DNA from: Bradyrhizobium sediminis
Lineage (GTDB): Bacteria; Pseudomonadota; Alphaproteobacteria; Rhizobiales; Xanthobacteraceae
Direction of reading: 5' to 3'
Assembly: GCF_018736105.1 (NCBI RefSeq)
Contig: NZ_CP076135.1
Location: 2,912,001-2,976,000, forward strand
DNA length: 64,000 bases
The stretch's first letter is position 1. Every line of letters starts with the position of its first letter. Below are positions 35,257 through 49,373 of this stretch, in pieces. The notes beneath the pieces are model-generated. The model saw only the letters and a list, made by a program, of their open reading frames with translations. It was not told the DNA's origin and ran no database searches. The translations under genes were made by a program, and so were the position numbers.

Positions 35257-36489
35257 ATGTCCCAGCAAGGCCCGATCATCGTCGTATCGACCGCCGGGCG
35301 GCCGCCGTTCGCGAGCGCGCTGGACGATGCCAGGATTTTCCCGGTCATCGATACCGGCCTGGCCGATGCCGCACGCGCAGTCGAACAGATGCACCCGGCC
35401 GCGGTTCTGGTTGCGACGTCCGCGACCGCCGAACCCGGTTTCGACGCGCTGGCCAAACGGATCGCCCTGCTGCAGCCATATCTGCCGCTGATCGCGGTCG
35501 ATCCCACGACGCGCCTGCCGGAAACCGCCCTGCCTTTCTCGCAGACGGGCGGCAATTACGACCGCCTGATCGCGCGACTACGGGCCAGCTTGCGGGTGCG
35601 GACATTGCACATCACGGTCATGCGCAGGCTCGACGGCGCGCCGCTGGCGCGAACCGCGCTGCCCGACTTCGATCCCACCCGCGACGCCACCGTGCTCCTG
35701 ATCGGCCGCGGCGCCGCTTACCCCGCGCTTTCAGTATCGCTCGGCGAGCGGATGGGGGTGGTCGGCGCGCTCTCGATCGAAGCCGCGGCGAAGCATCTCA
35801 ACACCCGCGACATCGACGGCATCGTGCTCGGCGAAGGCTTTACCCCGCGCGTTGAAGACGCGTTCCTCACGGTACTGGCCGAGGATGCGCGCTTCCGCAG
35901 CCTGCCGGTCGTGGTGACGTCGGAGGGACTGGCGCCGGACTATGAGCTGCCCAATCTCGAAATCATATCCGGCGAACCCGCGTATATTGCCGCCAATGCG
36001 CTGCCGCTGATCCGTCAGCATGCCTTCGAGGCCCATCTGACCCGAACCCTCAAATCGATCGACGCCGAGGGCCTGCTCGATCCGCGGACCGGCCTCTTGA
36101 CGCCGGAAGCGTTCAGCCGCGACTTCGCGACATCGGTCTACCAAACGCTGTCGCGCGGCGGCGGATTGTCGGTGGCGCGCTTCGCCTTCGATCCCGCCCA
36201 CCCCCGCGCCCAGCTCGATGGCGCTCGGATACTGAGCCGGCTGATGCGGCAGATGGATTTCGGCGCCACCCAGCCGGACGGATCGGTCATCGTGGCTTTC
36301 GCCGATACCGATCTGCGCACCGCCCACATGATCGCGCGGCGGCTTTCCAGCGTGATGCGCCATACCAGCTACGGCAAACGCGACCCGCGATCGGAGCCGG
36401 CCGTGACGGTCGCGAGCCTGATGCCGAACGATTCGGCCAAGTCGTTGCTGACGCGGCTCTACGAGCAAGCGCGTCGCGCCGCGTCCTGA
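35257..36489 (+). CDS. PleD-like protein with degenerate GGDEF domain
   Basis: 410 residues. The first 250 resemble two receiver-like domains in tandem. The C-terminal domain opens with LDPRTGLLTPEAFSRDF, the standard GGDEF-domain entry (DPLTGLxNRxxF). The active-site strand, where GGDEF should stand, reads QPDGSVIVAFADTD; the GG(D/E)EF residues are absent. It should therefore not make c-di-GMP, but may bind nucleotide or act through protein contacts. It stands alone between the ANL-type gene and convergent mfd, with only three bases between the two stop codons. Confidence 0.7.
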   Translation: MSQQGPIIVVSTAGRPPFASALDDARIFPVIDTGLADAARAVEQMHPAAVLVATSATAEPGFDALAKRIALLQPYLPLIAVDPTTRLPETALPFSQTGGNYDRLIARLRASLRVRTLHITVMRRLDGAPLARTALPDFDPTRDATVLLIGRGAAYPALSVSLGERMGVVGALSIEAAAKHLNTRDIDGIVLGEGFTPRVEDAFLTVLAEDARFRSLPVVVTSEGLAPDYELPNLEIISGEPAYIAANALPLIRQHAFEAHLTRTLKSIDAEGLLDPRTGLLTPEAFSRDFATSVYQTLSRGGGLSVARFAFDPAHPRAQLDGARILSRLMRQMDFGATQPDGSVIVAFADTDLRTAHMIARRLSSVMRHTSYGKRDPRSEPAVTVASLMPNDSAKSLLTRLYEQARRAAS

Positions 36490-36492
36490 ACG

Positions 36493-40007
<3,515 letters not shown>

Positions 40008-40011
<4 letters not shown>

Positions 40012-40298
40012 GCGCCGTGATCCGCCGAGCTAAACGACTGGATGCGGTCGAACAGGCGGTTGGCATATTCCGGCGCCGGCGGCATGTGGCCGGTCAGCGC
40101 GGCATAGAGATCGGGGTCGGGCACATCCATCAGATACTCGAATTGAGTCAGTTCCTCATCCGAGAGATTCGCGATCTCGGCGTCCGCGAACCGGCCGAGA
40201 ATGAGGTCCATCTCGCGGATGCCGCGATGCCAGCAGCGAAACAAGAGCCGCTTGCGGCGGTCGTCCAGGCCCTCGCTCGATCGTGCCGATCCCGTCAT
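40008..40298 (-). CDS. sdhE: Succinate dehydrogenase assembly factor SdhE (FAD assembly factor 2)
   Basis: 96 residues of the SdhE/Sdh5 family, small helical proteins needed for covalent FAD attachment to the succinate dehydrogenase flavoprotein. The signature is RKRLLFRCWHRGIREMDLILGRFAD, containing the conserved RGxxExD; here the order R-G-I-R-E-M-D is intact. It then has LSDEELTQFEYLMDVPDPDLYAALTG. It is translationally coupled to mfd and lies divergent from recG, an arrangement I recall in many Rhizobiales. Confidence 0.9.
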
Positions 40299-40692
40299 TT
40301 TCCGATTCCCATCCGAACGCCAAAAGCCCGGACGTGCCGGGCGGGGTTGATATAGCGTTCGTTGTGGCGAATGTCAGCCCCGGTGTTTCGCCTGCAGTGC
40401 AGGCATATCGGATTTCGCTGTCCCGGATTTCGCCGAGCCGCAATGGTTTTGCTGCTTGCTCCGCGCTCCCCAGCGACCGGGCTTTCTTGCCACCGTCATG
40501 ATCCGGCTTCAACAAATTCGTTTTTTGGCGCAAACCCGTCGGGCGGGTTGATGGTCTCAGCCCGTCGTCGCGCCGGATATTCCGGCGGGCGGCGTCCTGC
40601 CTGCAACGTCGCCTTCGAAAAAAGCCGTGGATGCCAGGTGCAAAGCTGTGCAAAGCCGGGCATGACGAACAGGAACGGACTTAGATTTCCCG
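40299..40692. other. Intergenic region between divergent sdhE and recG
   Basis: About 390 bases. No supported gene is present. A GCCCGG-x4-CCGGGC type hairpin (around 40327-40343) and a TTCGTTTTTTGG tract are visible, and the promoters for sdhE-mfd and recG must lie here, but I could not identify confident boxes. Confidence 0.4.
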
Positions 40693-42801
40693 ATGCGCCC
40701 TGTTCTGCTCAATCCCTTGTTTGCGCCGGTCACGACCCTCAGCGGCGTCGGGCCGAAGCAGGACAGGCTGTTTCGCTATCTGCTCGACCGCCATGAGACG
40801 CCGCGGCTGGTCGATTTGCTGCTGCATCTGCCGGCGAGCGTGATCGACCGCCGGGCGCGGCCGAAAATCCGGGACGCCGCTCAGGGAACCATCGTCACGC
40901 TGGAGGTGACCGTCGACCGTCACCGCCCGCCACCGCCGCGCAATGCGCGCGCACCGTTCCTCGTCTATGCCAGCGACGACACCGGCGACGTGGTGCTGAC
41001 CTTCTTCCGGGCCAAACCGGGCTACGTCGAGAAGCTGCTGCCGGTCGGCGCCAAGCGCTACGTCTCCGGCACCCTGCAGATGTATGACGGCGTCCCGCAG
41101 ATCGTGCATCCCGACCGCGTCGTTGATGAAGAGGGATTCGCCAAGCTGTCGGGCATCGATCCCGTTTATCCCCTGACCGAGGGGCTGGCGTTGGGCTCGC
41201 TGCGGCGTGCGATGGCGCAGGCGCTGCAGAAGCTGCCGGATCTTCCCGAGTGGATCAGCCCGGAAGTGATCCGCCGCTGCAAGTTTCCTGCTATCGCCGA
41301 AGCGCTCCATCGCGTGCACGTGCCGGTCGAGCTCACCGATATCCTACCGGACAGGCCGTTCTGGTCGCGGCTGGCCTTCGACGAATTGTTGGCGGGGCAA
41401 CTGGCGCTGGCGCTGGTGCGCGCGCAGTTGCGCCGTCCCGCCGGCGACCGCCACGTCGGCGATGGTCACCTGCGCAGCCGGATCATCGACGCTTTGCCTT
41501 ACGCATTGACGACGTCGCAGCGCGAAGCCGTCGCTGCCATCACCGAGGATCTGCGTCAGCCGGTGCGTATGCTGCGGCTGCTGCAGGGCGACGTTGGAAG
41601 CGGCAAGACCGTGGTGGCGCTGCTGGCGGCGGCCGCCGTCACCGAGGCCGGCAAGCAGGCCGCGCTGATGGCGCCGACCGAAATCCTGGCGCGCCAGCAC
41701 ATCAAGACGATTGCGCCGCTGGCCGAACGCGCGGGCCTGCGGGTCGCGATCCTCACCGGGCGCGAAAAGGGCAAGGAGCGGCGCGAACTGCTGGCGCGGC
41801 TCGCCGCCGGCGAGATTGATTTCCTGGTCGGCACCCACGCGCTGATCCAGGACGACGTGGTGTTCAAGGCTTTGGCGCTGGCCGTGGTCGACGAGCAGCA
41901 TCGCTTCGGGGTGCGCGAACGGCTGGCGCTGACCAACAAGGGCGACGCCGTCGACGTGCTGGTGCTGAGCGCAACCCCGATCCCGCGCACGCTGGTGCTG
42001 ACCTATTTTGGCGACATGGACGTCTCGGAATTGCGCGAGAAGCCGGCCGGACGCCAGCCGATCGATACCCGGGCGGTGCCGAACAGTCGCCTCAACGAGG
42101 TGATGGAGGCCGTCGGCCGCGCGCTCGACAAGGGCAAGCTGGTGTACTGGATCTGCCCGCTGGTCGAGGAATCCGAAGCCGAGGGCACAGAACATCTGAC
42201 CAACGCGACCGAACGGTTCGAAAGCCTGCGAGAGCGCTTCGGCGGCCGCGTCGGCCTGGTGCATGGCCAGATGAAGGGCGCCGAAAAGGACCGCGTCATG
42301 GAGCAGTTCGCCGCCGGCGAGATCGGGCTATTGGTCGCGACCACCGTGGTCGAGGTCGGCGTCGACGTGCCCGCCGCCACCATCATGGTGATCGAGAACG
42401 CCGAACGCTTTGGGCTTGCGCAGCTGCACCAGTTGCGCGGCCGGATCGGCCGCGGCTCCGAAGCCTCGACCTGCCTCTTGCTCTACAAGGAACCGCTCAA
42501 CGAGATGTCGACGGCACGGCTGAAAGTGATCCGCGAAACCACCGACGGTTTCCGGATTGCCGAAGAAGACTTGCGACTGCGCGGCGAAGGCGACGTCCTG
42601 GGCACCAGACAAAGCGGCCTGCCCGGCTACCGCATCGTGCGCTCCGAAGTGCACGGCCAGCTCATCACGCAAGCACGCGACGAGGCGCTGCGTATCATGA
42701 AGGACAATCCGAAGCTGAAAGGCGACCGCGGCGAAGCCTTGCGCTGCCTGCTCTATCTGTTCGAACGCGATGAAGCGATACCGCTGATCGGGGCGGGGTA
42801 A
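40693..42801 (+). CDS. recG: ATP-dependent DNA helicase RecG
   Basis: A 702-residue helicase that remodels stalled replication forks and Holliday junctions. It has the wedge/OB domain (GTIVTLEVTVDRHRP, VLTFFRAKPGYVEKLLPVGAKRYVSG), Walker A (LLQGDVGSGKTVVALLAAA), the DExH box (LAVVDEQHRFGVRERLAL), motif III (LSATPIPRTL), motif V (VATTVVEVGVDVPAATIMVIENAERFGLAQLHQLRGRIGRG) and the RecG-type end (EEDLRLRGEGDVLGTRQSG). Full length. The ATG start is close to the beginning of the conserved N-terminus. Confidence 0.96.
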   Translation: MRPVLLNPLFAPVTTLSGVGPKQDRLFRYLLDRHETPRLVDLLLHLPASVIDRRARPKIRDAAQGTIVTLEVTVDRHRPPPPRNARAPFLVYASDDTGDVVLTFFRAKPGYVEKLLPVGAKRYVSGTLQMYDGVPQIVHPDRVVDEEGFAKLSGIDPVYPLTEGLALGSLRRAMAQALQKLPDLPEWISPEVIRRCKFPAIAEALHRVHVPVELTDILPDRPFWSRLAFDELLAGQLALALVRAQLRRPAGDRHVGDGHLRSRIIDALPYALTTSQREAVAAITEDLRQPVRMLRLLQGDVGSGKTVVALLAAAAVTEAGKQAALMAPTEILARQHIKTIAPLAERAGLRVAILTGREKGKERRELLARLAAGEIDFLVGTHALIQDDVVFKALALAVVDEQHRFGVRERLALTNKGDAVDVLVLSATPIPRTLVLTYFGDMDVSELREKPAGRQPIDTRAVPNSRLNEVMEAVGRALDKGKLVYWICPLVEESEAEGTEHLTNATERFESLRERFGGRVGLVHGQMKGAEKDRVMEQFAAGEIGLLVATTVVEVGVDVPAATIMVIENAERFGLAQLHQLRGRIGRGSEASTCLLLYKEPLNEMSTARLKVIRETTDGFRIAEEDLRLRGEGDVLGTRQSGLPGYRIVRSEVHGQLITQARDEALRIMKDNPKLKGDRGEALRCLLYLFERDEAIPLIGAG

Positions 42802-42809
42802 CTCCTGTC

Positions 42810-42908
42810 CCTCATGGTGAGGAGCCGCGAAGCGGCGTCTCGAACCATGAAGCCCGCCTGCGGCGCATCCTTCGAGACGCGGCGCAAGCGCCGCTCCTCA
42901 GGCTGAGG
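42810..42908. repeat. Long imperfect inverted repeat (REP-like)
   Basis: Nested complementary arms run through the whole gap between recG and the convergent DUF502 gene: CCTCA/TGAGG outermost, GAGGAGC/GCTCCTC, a GC-rich middle (GCCGC/GCGGC-type), and GTCTCGAA/TTCGAGAC innermost. It would form a hairpin of about 40 pairs. The CTCATGGTGAGGAGC and GTCTCGAACCATGA modules are, from memory, a frequent dispersed element in Bradyrhizobium. It likely also ends both transcripts. Confidence 0.7.
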
Positions 42909-42921
42909 ACTGTAGCGAAGC

Positions 42922-43695
42922 CTACTCCACCTTCGCCGGTTCCGGCTGCAGCGGGGTTGAATTCGCCACCCGTGCGGCGTTCGCCATGCCCGCCAATGCA
43001 GCAAGTTTCTTCTGCTGGTCGGAGCCGGGCTGCACCACGCCGCAGGACATGATCAGGGTCGCGGCGTCTTCCGCGCTCATCTGGATATCGACGATCTTGC
43101 TCTTCGGCACGTAGAAGAAGAAGCCGGTGGTCGGGTTCGGCGCGCAGGGCAGGAACACCGAGATGTGCTCCTCCTGGCCCGGCAGCTTGTTGGCGATCTC
43201 CACGCTGGGCGACTGCGAGATCAGCACGATCGACCACATCCCGGGCGAAGGGAATTCGACCAGGCCTACCCTGCGGAAGCTCGATCCCTGCCCCGAGAAC
43301 AGCGTCTCGAACACCTGCTTGAGGCCGCGATAGATCGCGCGCACCACCGGCATGCGGCCGAGCAGCCGCTCGCCGAGATCGACCAGGGTTCGCCCGATCA
43401 GGTTGGCGGCGAGGAAGCCGAGCAGTGTCAGCGCGAACACGGCGACGATCAGCCCGGAGCCCGGCAGCCCGAACGGCAGATAGGTTTCCGGCCGGTACGC
43501 CAGGGGAACGAACGGCCGGACGATGCCGTCGACCCAGGTGACGAACCACCAGGTCAGATAGAAGGTGATCGCGACCGGACCGGCCACGATCAGGCCAGTC
43601 AGGAAGTAGTTGCGGAATCGGGCCATCAGGCCGCTGTGGACTTCCGGCGGGACTTCGTCCGTGGGCACGGGCGGAGGCAAATCGTCTGAATTCAT
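42922..43695 (-). CDS. DUF502-family inner-membrane protein
   Basis: 257 residues. Two hydrophobic helices, YFLTGLIVAGPVAITFYLTWWFVTWVD and GSGLIVAVFALTLLGFLAANLIG, flank a short periplasmic loop. Then comes a soluble domain with ERLLGRMPVVRAIYRGLKQVFETLF, FRRVGLVEFPSPGMWSIVLISQ and SVFLPCAPNPTTGFFFYVPKSKI. These are the DUF502 hallmarks. The function of the family is unknown. Pro-rich and Ala-rich tails lie at the two ends. The gene is convergent with recG. Confidence 0.88.
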   Translation of the reverse strand: MNSDDLPPPVPTDEVPPEVHSGLMARFRNYFLTGLIVAGPVAITFYLTWWFVTWVDGIVRPFVPLAYRPETYLPFGLPGSGLIVAVFALTLLGFLAANLIGRTLVDLGERLLGRMPVVRAIYRGLKQVFETLFSGQGSSFRRVGLVEFPSPGMWSIVLISQSPSVEIANKLPGQEEHISVFLPCAPNPTTGFFFYVPKSKIVDIQMSAEDAATLIMSCGVVQPGSDQQKKLAALAGMANAARVANSTPLQPEPAKVE

Positions 43696-43807
43696 CAGGG
43701 TTCCAGGTTGGTCGGAGCGGCTACCGTACAGTGCCAGCTAAGCCATCCTAGCAGGTTTTTGAAGACCGCGACCACCGCCTGAGGTGTGACACTTGTTCCC
43801 CGGTCCC

Positions 43808-45634
<1,827 letters not shown>

Positions 45635-45870
45635 GCGGATCAATATCCCCAAATCGTCGAAAGATTTCGCAAACAGCGCGCGACCCTCTTAACGAAAATC
45701 GCCTGTTCCCAGATACTCAATAATTATTGCGGATTGCGACAGGGTAAAGTGTAAGCCTTAACAAGCCTGTCCGCGGAGCCCGCGGAATACCCGTTTCTTC
45801 CGGATCGGGACAGCACGTTAACCCGAGATCAACTGTTTTTCGGAAGGCTAGGCGATCCGGAGACAGGATC

Positions 45871-46101
45871 GTGACAGACACGCGCGACCACAGACCAGGC
45901 GACCGAGGCCTTGCTTCCCTGCATGTGCAGGCCAGCGAGACCGCAGGCACCCACCTGGCCCACTGGCCGCCGCCGATGCGCGGGCAGGAATCGAAGCCCG
46001 TACTCGTGAAGCACCAGCCAGGCGAGCCGGTCCAGCGCGCCAAACCGCGCGGCTGGCGGCTGACCCGCGCGATCTTTTCGGAATTCGCCGACGACGAGTA
46101 G
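45871..46101 (+). CDS. Small hypothetical protein, 76 residues
   Basis: A GTG-initiated frame with a GGAG site eight bases upstream lies between glmS and glmU on the opposite strand. The product is hydrophilic, with Pro and Arg enriched, and includes HLAHWPPPMRGQESKPVLVKHQPGEPVQRAKPRGWRLTRAIFSEFADDE. No signal peptide, membrane helix or recognised family. The ribosome site is the main support; minus-strand frames over the same bases lack one. Confidence 0.45.
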   Translation: MTDTRDHRPGDRGLASLHVQASETAGTHLAHWPPPMRGQESKPVLVKHQPGEPVQRAKPRGWRLTRAIFSEFADDE

Positions 46102-46143
46102 TGCGCTCGCGCCAACAGCGTTCCCCATCACGCCGCGGCAGGT

Positions 46144-47499
46144 TCAAGCCTTCGGCGTCTTGGCCTTGGTCTTCAACTCGCGGTACCGCCTCGCCCCGCC
46201 CTCGCGGTTGGTCTGCGGGCTGCGCTCCACCGCCATGGCGTCGTCGGGCACGTCCTTGGTGATCACCGAGCCCGAACCGATATAGGCGCCGGCGCCGATT
46301 TTCACCGGCGCCACCAGCGACGAATTGGTGCCGATGAAGGCGCCCTCGCCAATCGTGGTCTTGTGCTTGGAGAAGCCGTCATAGTTGCAGGTGACGGTGC
46401 CGGCGCCGATGTTGGCCTTGGCGCCGACATGGGTGTCGCCGATATAAGAGAGGTGATTGACCTTGACGCCCGCCTCCAGCGTCGCCGCCTTGGTCTCGAC
46501 GAAATTGCCGATTTTGGCGCCATCGCCGAGCGAGGTCCCCGGCCGCAGCCGCGCGAAGGGGCCGACCGACGTGTTCTTGCCGATCGAGGACTGCACGATG
46601 TGGGAGAACGAGTGGATCACCGCGCCGTCGGCGATGGAAACGCCGGGGCCGATCACCACGAACGGCTCGAGCGTCACGTCCTTGCCGAAGCGGGTGTCGG
46701 CGGTGAGATAGACCGTGTCGGGCGCGATCATGGTCACGCCGGCCTCGAGCGCCGCCTTGCGTAACCGCGCCTGCATGACCTGTTCGGCCTCGGCGAGCTG
46801 GCCCTTGGTGTTGATGCCCCGCACTTCGTCCTCGCTGGTTTCGATCACGACCGCCTCCAATCCCATGTCCCGGCTGATGGCCACTGCATCGACCAGATAA
46901 TATTCGCCCTTGCTGTTGGCATTGCCGATCCGGTCGAGGATTTGCAGCGCCCGGCGGCCATCGAAGGCCATCACGCCGGCATTGCAGAGCGTGATCGCGC
47001 GTTCGGCAGGCGTTGCGTCCGCGTGCTCGCGGATCGCCACCAGCCGCCCATCCTCGACCAGCAGCCGGCCGTAGCCGGTGGGGTCGGCGGCTTGAAAGCC
47101 CAGCACCGCCAGCGCCGCGCCATTTTTCAACGGCGCGCGCAGGCGCGAAAACGTCTCGGCCGAGATCAGCGGCGTATCGCCGAACACCACCAGGAGATCG
47201 TCGGCGCCGCGCGCCAGCGCTTCGCGTGCGGCGAGCACCGCATGCGCGGTGCCGAGACGCTCGCGCTGCACGAAGGTGGCGGCATCGGGACGAACGCGTC
47301 GGGCCTCGCCGGCGACCGCCTCGTGGTCGGGGCCGATCACCACGGCGAGCGTGGCGCCCGCTCCCTTCGGGGCGGCGCCGAGCACATGGGCCAGTAGCGA
47401 CTGGCCCGCCACGGGATGCAGCACCTTCGGCAGCGAGGATTGCATGCGCGTGCCCTCGCCGGCTGCGAGCACGATGGTAAGGCTGGAACGAGCAGTCAT
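46144..47499 (-). CDS. glmU: Bifunctional UDP-GlcNAc pyrophosphorylase/glucosamine-1-phosphate acetyltransferase GlmU
   Basis: 451 residues. The uridyltransferase domain starts with the nucleotide signature [19 protein letters not shown] and contains GDTPLIS and [10 protein letters not shown] linker leads to the left-handed beta-helix acetyltransferase domain of hexapeptide repeats ([73 protein letters not shown]). It makes UDP-N-acetylglucosamine, two steps after GlmS, whose gene follows on the same strand. Length is normal. Confidence 0.96.
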   Translation of the reverse strand: MTARSSLTIVLAAGEGTRMQSSLPKVLHPVAGQSLLAHVLGAAPKGAGATLAVVIGPDHEAVAGEARRVRPDAATFVQRERLGTAHAVLAAREALARGADDLLVVFGDTPLISAETFSRLRAPLKNGAALAVLGFQAADPTGYGRLLVEDGRLVAIREHADATPAERAITLCNAGVMAFDGRRALQILDRIGNANSKGEYYLVDAVAISRDMGLEAVVIETSEDEVRGINTKGQLAEAEQVMQARLRKAALEAGVTMIAPDTVYLTADTRFGKDVTLEPFVVIGPGVSIADGAVIHSFSHIVQSSIGKNTSVGPFARLRPGTSLGDGAKIGNFVETKAATLEAGVKVNHLSYIGDTHVGAKANIGAGTVTCNYDGFSKHKTTIGEGAFIGTNSSLVAPVKIGAGAYIGSGSVITKDVPDDAMAVERSPQTNREGGARRYRELKTKAKTPKA

Positions 47500-47677
47500 C
47501 CTGTTCCCTGTTCAATGGCGGCTGACGCCAGCGCCGCCGCCCTCTTAGAGCGTTTTGCTCCCTCTTGGAAACCCGATTCGCCGTCAGGCCAACCGGGGGG
47601 ATTCAAGATGAGGACGTATTTCCTGTTAATGTTTGCCGTGTGATTCGGGTGGGCCTCGGGAGGGCCGGCAATTTCGT

Positions 47678-48880
47678 ATGGCCAAGAATACCGACCATCT
47701 GGCTGACGGCTTCGAGGCCGAAAACACCGGCGGCGTGCTGTCGGGTTTTCTGGCGGAGGAAGACGAATTCGACCGCCGCACGCTGTGGCGGCTCGGCTCG
47801 TGGGGCGTCGCCTCGGTCGGCGCCCTCGTGCTCGCTGTGATCGTCAACCAGTCCTCGATCGGATCGCGGCGCGAGCAGGTCGCCGCCGCCGATCTGGCGC
47901 GGCAGGCGCAGCAGCAGATTCAGTCGGTCGCCAAGGAAAGCCACAGCGAGGCTAGGCGGCTGGCGTCCGCGATCGAGACGCTGAACGGCGATCGCGACCG
48001 GCTCTATACCCGCGTCACCGTTCTGGAACAGGGACTGGATACCGTCACCGGCTCGATCGGACGGCAGAACAGCGCCACGATGCCGCCGGTTCCCGCCTGG
48101 CCGGCGGCCGAGACGGCCGCGGTGCCGGCAAGTCCGCCCCCGGTTGTAGCACCCGTGGCGACGACGGCTGCGGCCGCAACCGACAAGGCGCGCACGGCCA
48201 TGGCGGCGGTCGAGCCCGTGCCGACCACGGTGTCGTCGGTTGCCAGGGAAACGCTGAATCCGCCGGCGGCAGGCACTTCAACGCCGTTGATGCCGGCGAA
48301 ATCGATGATGGCTCCGCCCGATGCCGCGGCAGGAAAACTGATCGAACCCGAGGCGTCGAAGCAGGCCGTCACCGCTGCGCCGATGCCGGAAGTGGCGTCG
48401 GTCGCCGCCGACGCCGAGCCGGGCGCGCCGGCGGCGGCTAAACTCGCGGTGCAGCGCACCGAATTCGGCGTCGATGTCGGGCGTGCGAATACGGTCGGCG
48501 GCTTGCGCGCGCTGTGGCGCGGCCTCTTGAAGTCGAAGTCCAACGCGCCGCTGGCGGCGCTGCGGCCGATCATCGTGGTGAAGGAAGGAAGCGGCGGGGT
48601 CGGCATGCAGCTGCGGCTGGTCGCAGGTCCGCTCGGCGATGCCGCCGCCGCGGCGAAAATCTGCGCGGTCATGATCGAGAACGAGCGGACCTGCGAGACC
48701 ACCGTGTTCGACGGCCAGCGTCTGGCCCTGACGGGCAGCGAGCCGCCCGCTGCCGCCGTCAAGCCCGCGCCGCGCAAGCGCGCCAGCCCGAAGCGGCCGG
48801 TGGCGGCGGTCGAGGAGCCGGCCAAGAAGCCGGAATCCTCCTCGATGCTGACGTCGATGTTCACCCGACGCAGTCAATAA
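47678..48880 (+). CDS. Membrane-anchored protein with SPOR-like C-terminal domain
   Basis: 400 residues. An acidic cytoplasmic N-terminus precedes one membrane helix (LGSWGVASVGALVLAVIVNQSS, about residues 39-60), a coiled-coil stretch (EQVAAADLARQAQQQIQSVAKESHSEARRLASAIETLNGDRDRL), a long Ala/Pro linker, and a compact domain at about 265-360 (FGVDVGRANTVGGLRALWRGLL ... LRLVAGPLGDAAAAAKICAVM) of the SPOR type that binds denuded peptidoglycan. A basic tail follows. This bitopic layout suggests a cell-envelope or division-associated role. The ATG used lies just after a GGGAGGG tract, although the spacing is long. It is divergent from glmU. Confidence 0.7.
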   Translation: MAKNTDHLADGFEAENTGGVLSGFLAEEDEFDRRTLWRLGSWGVASVGALVLAVIVNQSSIGSRREQVAAADLARQAQQQIQSVAKESHSEARRLASAIETLNGDRDRLYTRVTVLEQGLDTVTGSIGRQNSATMPPVPAWPAAETAAVPASPPPVVAPVATTAAAATDKARTAMAAVEPVPTTVSSVARETLNPPAAGTSTPLMPAKSMMAPPDAAAGKLIEPEASKQAVTAAPMPEVASVAADAEPGAPAAAKLAVQRTEFGVDVGRANTVGGLRALWRGLLKSKSNAPLAALRPIIVVKEGSGGVGMQLRLVAGPLGDAAAAAKICAVMIENERTCETTVFDGQRLALTGSEPPAAAVKPAPRKRASPKRPVAAVEEPAKKPESSSMLTSMFTRRSQ

Positions 48881-48992
48881 ATCGTGTAATAACAATGTGT
48901 TGTATCCGATTCTTGATGCGATTTCGCGCGGCTGGCCGCCTGACGGCCTGTGCCGGGTTGTCCCGCAACGCGTTCCCGAGCATATTCGCGAA

Positions 48993-49373
48993 ATGAAAAA
49001 GACCCCGTTCCGGCTGACGCCCTATCAGGTGCAATGGCTTCTGGTCGTCGGCTTCGTCACCGTCGGCTATGCGCTTTATCTGCGCTATCTCGCGATCGAG
49101 TTTTCCACCGTGGCGCTGGCCTGCGATGCCGGCCTGCACACCATGCTGTGCAAGACCCGGACGCTGGTGACGTCGCTGTTCAAGAATTCGGTGTTCGGCA
49201 TCGTCGCGCTGATCATCGCAGCACTTCACGTCATCCGGCCGTCGATCGTGCTGCTGACCGGCGGGCTGGTCGCCGCCGGGTTCGGGATCGTGCTCTACAA
49301 TATCAGCCTGTCAGGGCTGGCGATCGGCCTGCTCATTTTGGGCTTTGCACGCCCCGCGCCCGCCACAGCGTGA
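48993..49373 (+). CDS. Small multi-pass membrane protein
   Basis: 126 residues with three to four hydrophobic helices: VQWLLVVGFVTVGYALYLRYLAI, NSVFGIVALIIAALHVI, PSIVLLTGGLVAAGFGIVLYNISLSGLAIGLLILGF. A loop with two cysteines (ACDAGLHTMLCKTRTL) lies between the first and second. I do not know the family. The ATG giving MKKTPFRLTPYQ is a natural start; the frame stays open 96 bases upstream. Its 3' end overlaps the convergent ndvC-like gene by 41 bases. Confidence 0.6.
   Translation: MKKTPFRLTPYQVQWLLVVGFVTVGYALYLRYLAIEFSTVALACDAGLHTMLCKTRTLVTSLFKNSVFGIVALIIAALHVIRPSIVLLTGGLVAAGFGIVLYNISLSGLAIGLLILGFARPAPATA

Noticed and set aside
45635..45870. glmS ribozyme or riboswitch upstream of glmS
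   Set aside because: The known glmS ribozyme is found in Gram-positive bacteria and I see no matching core here.
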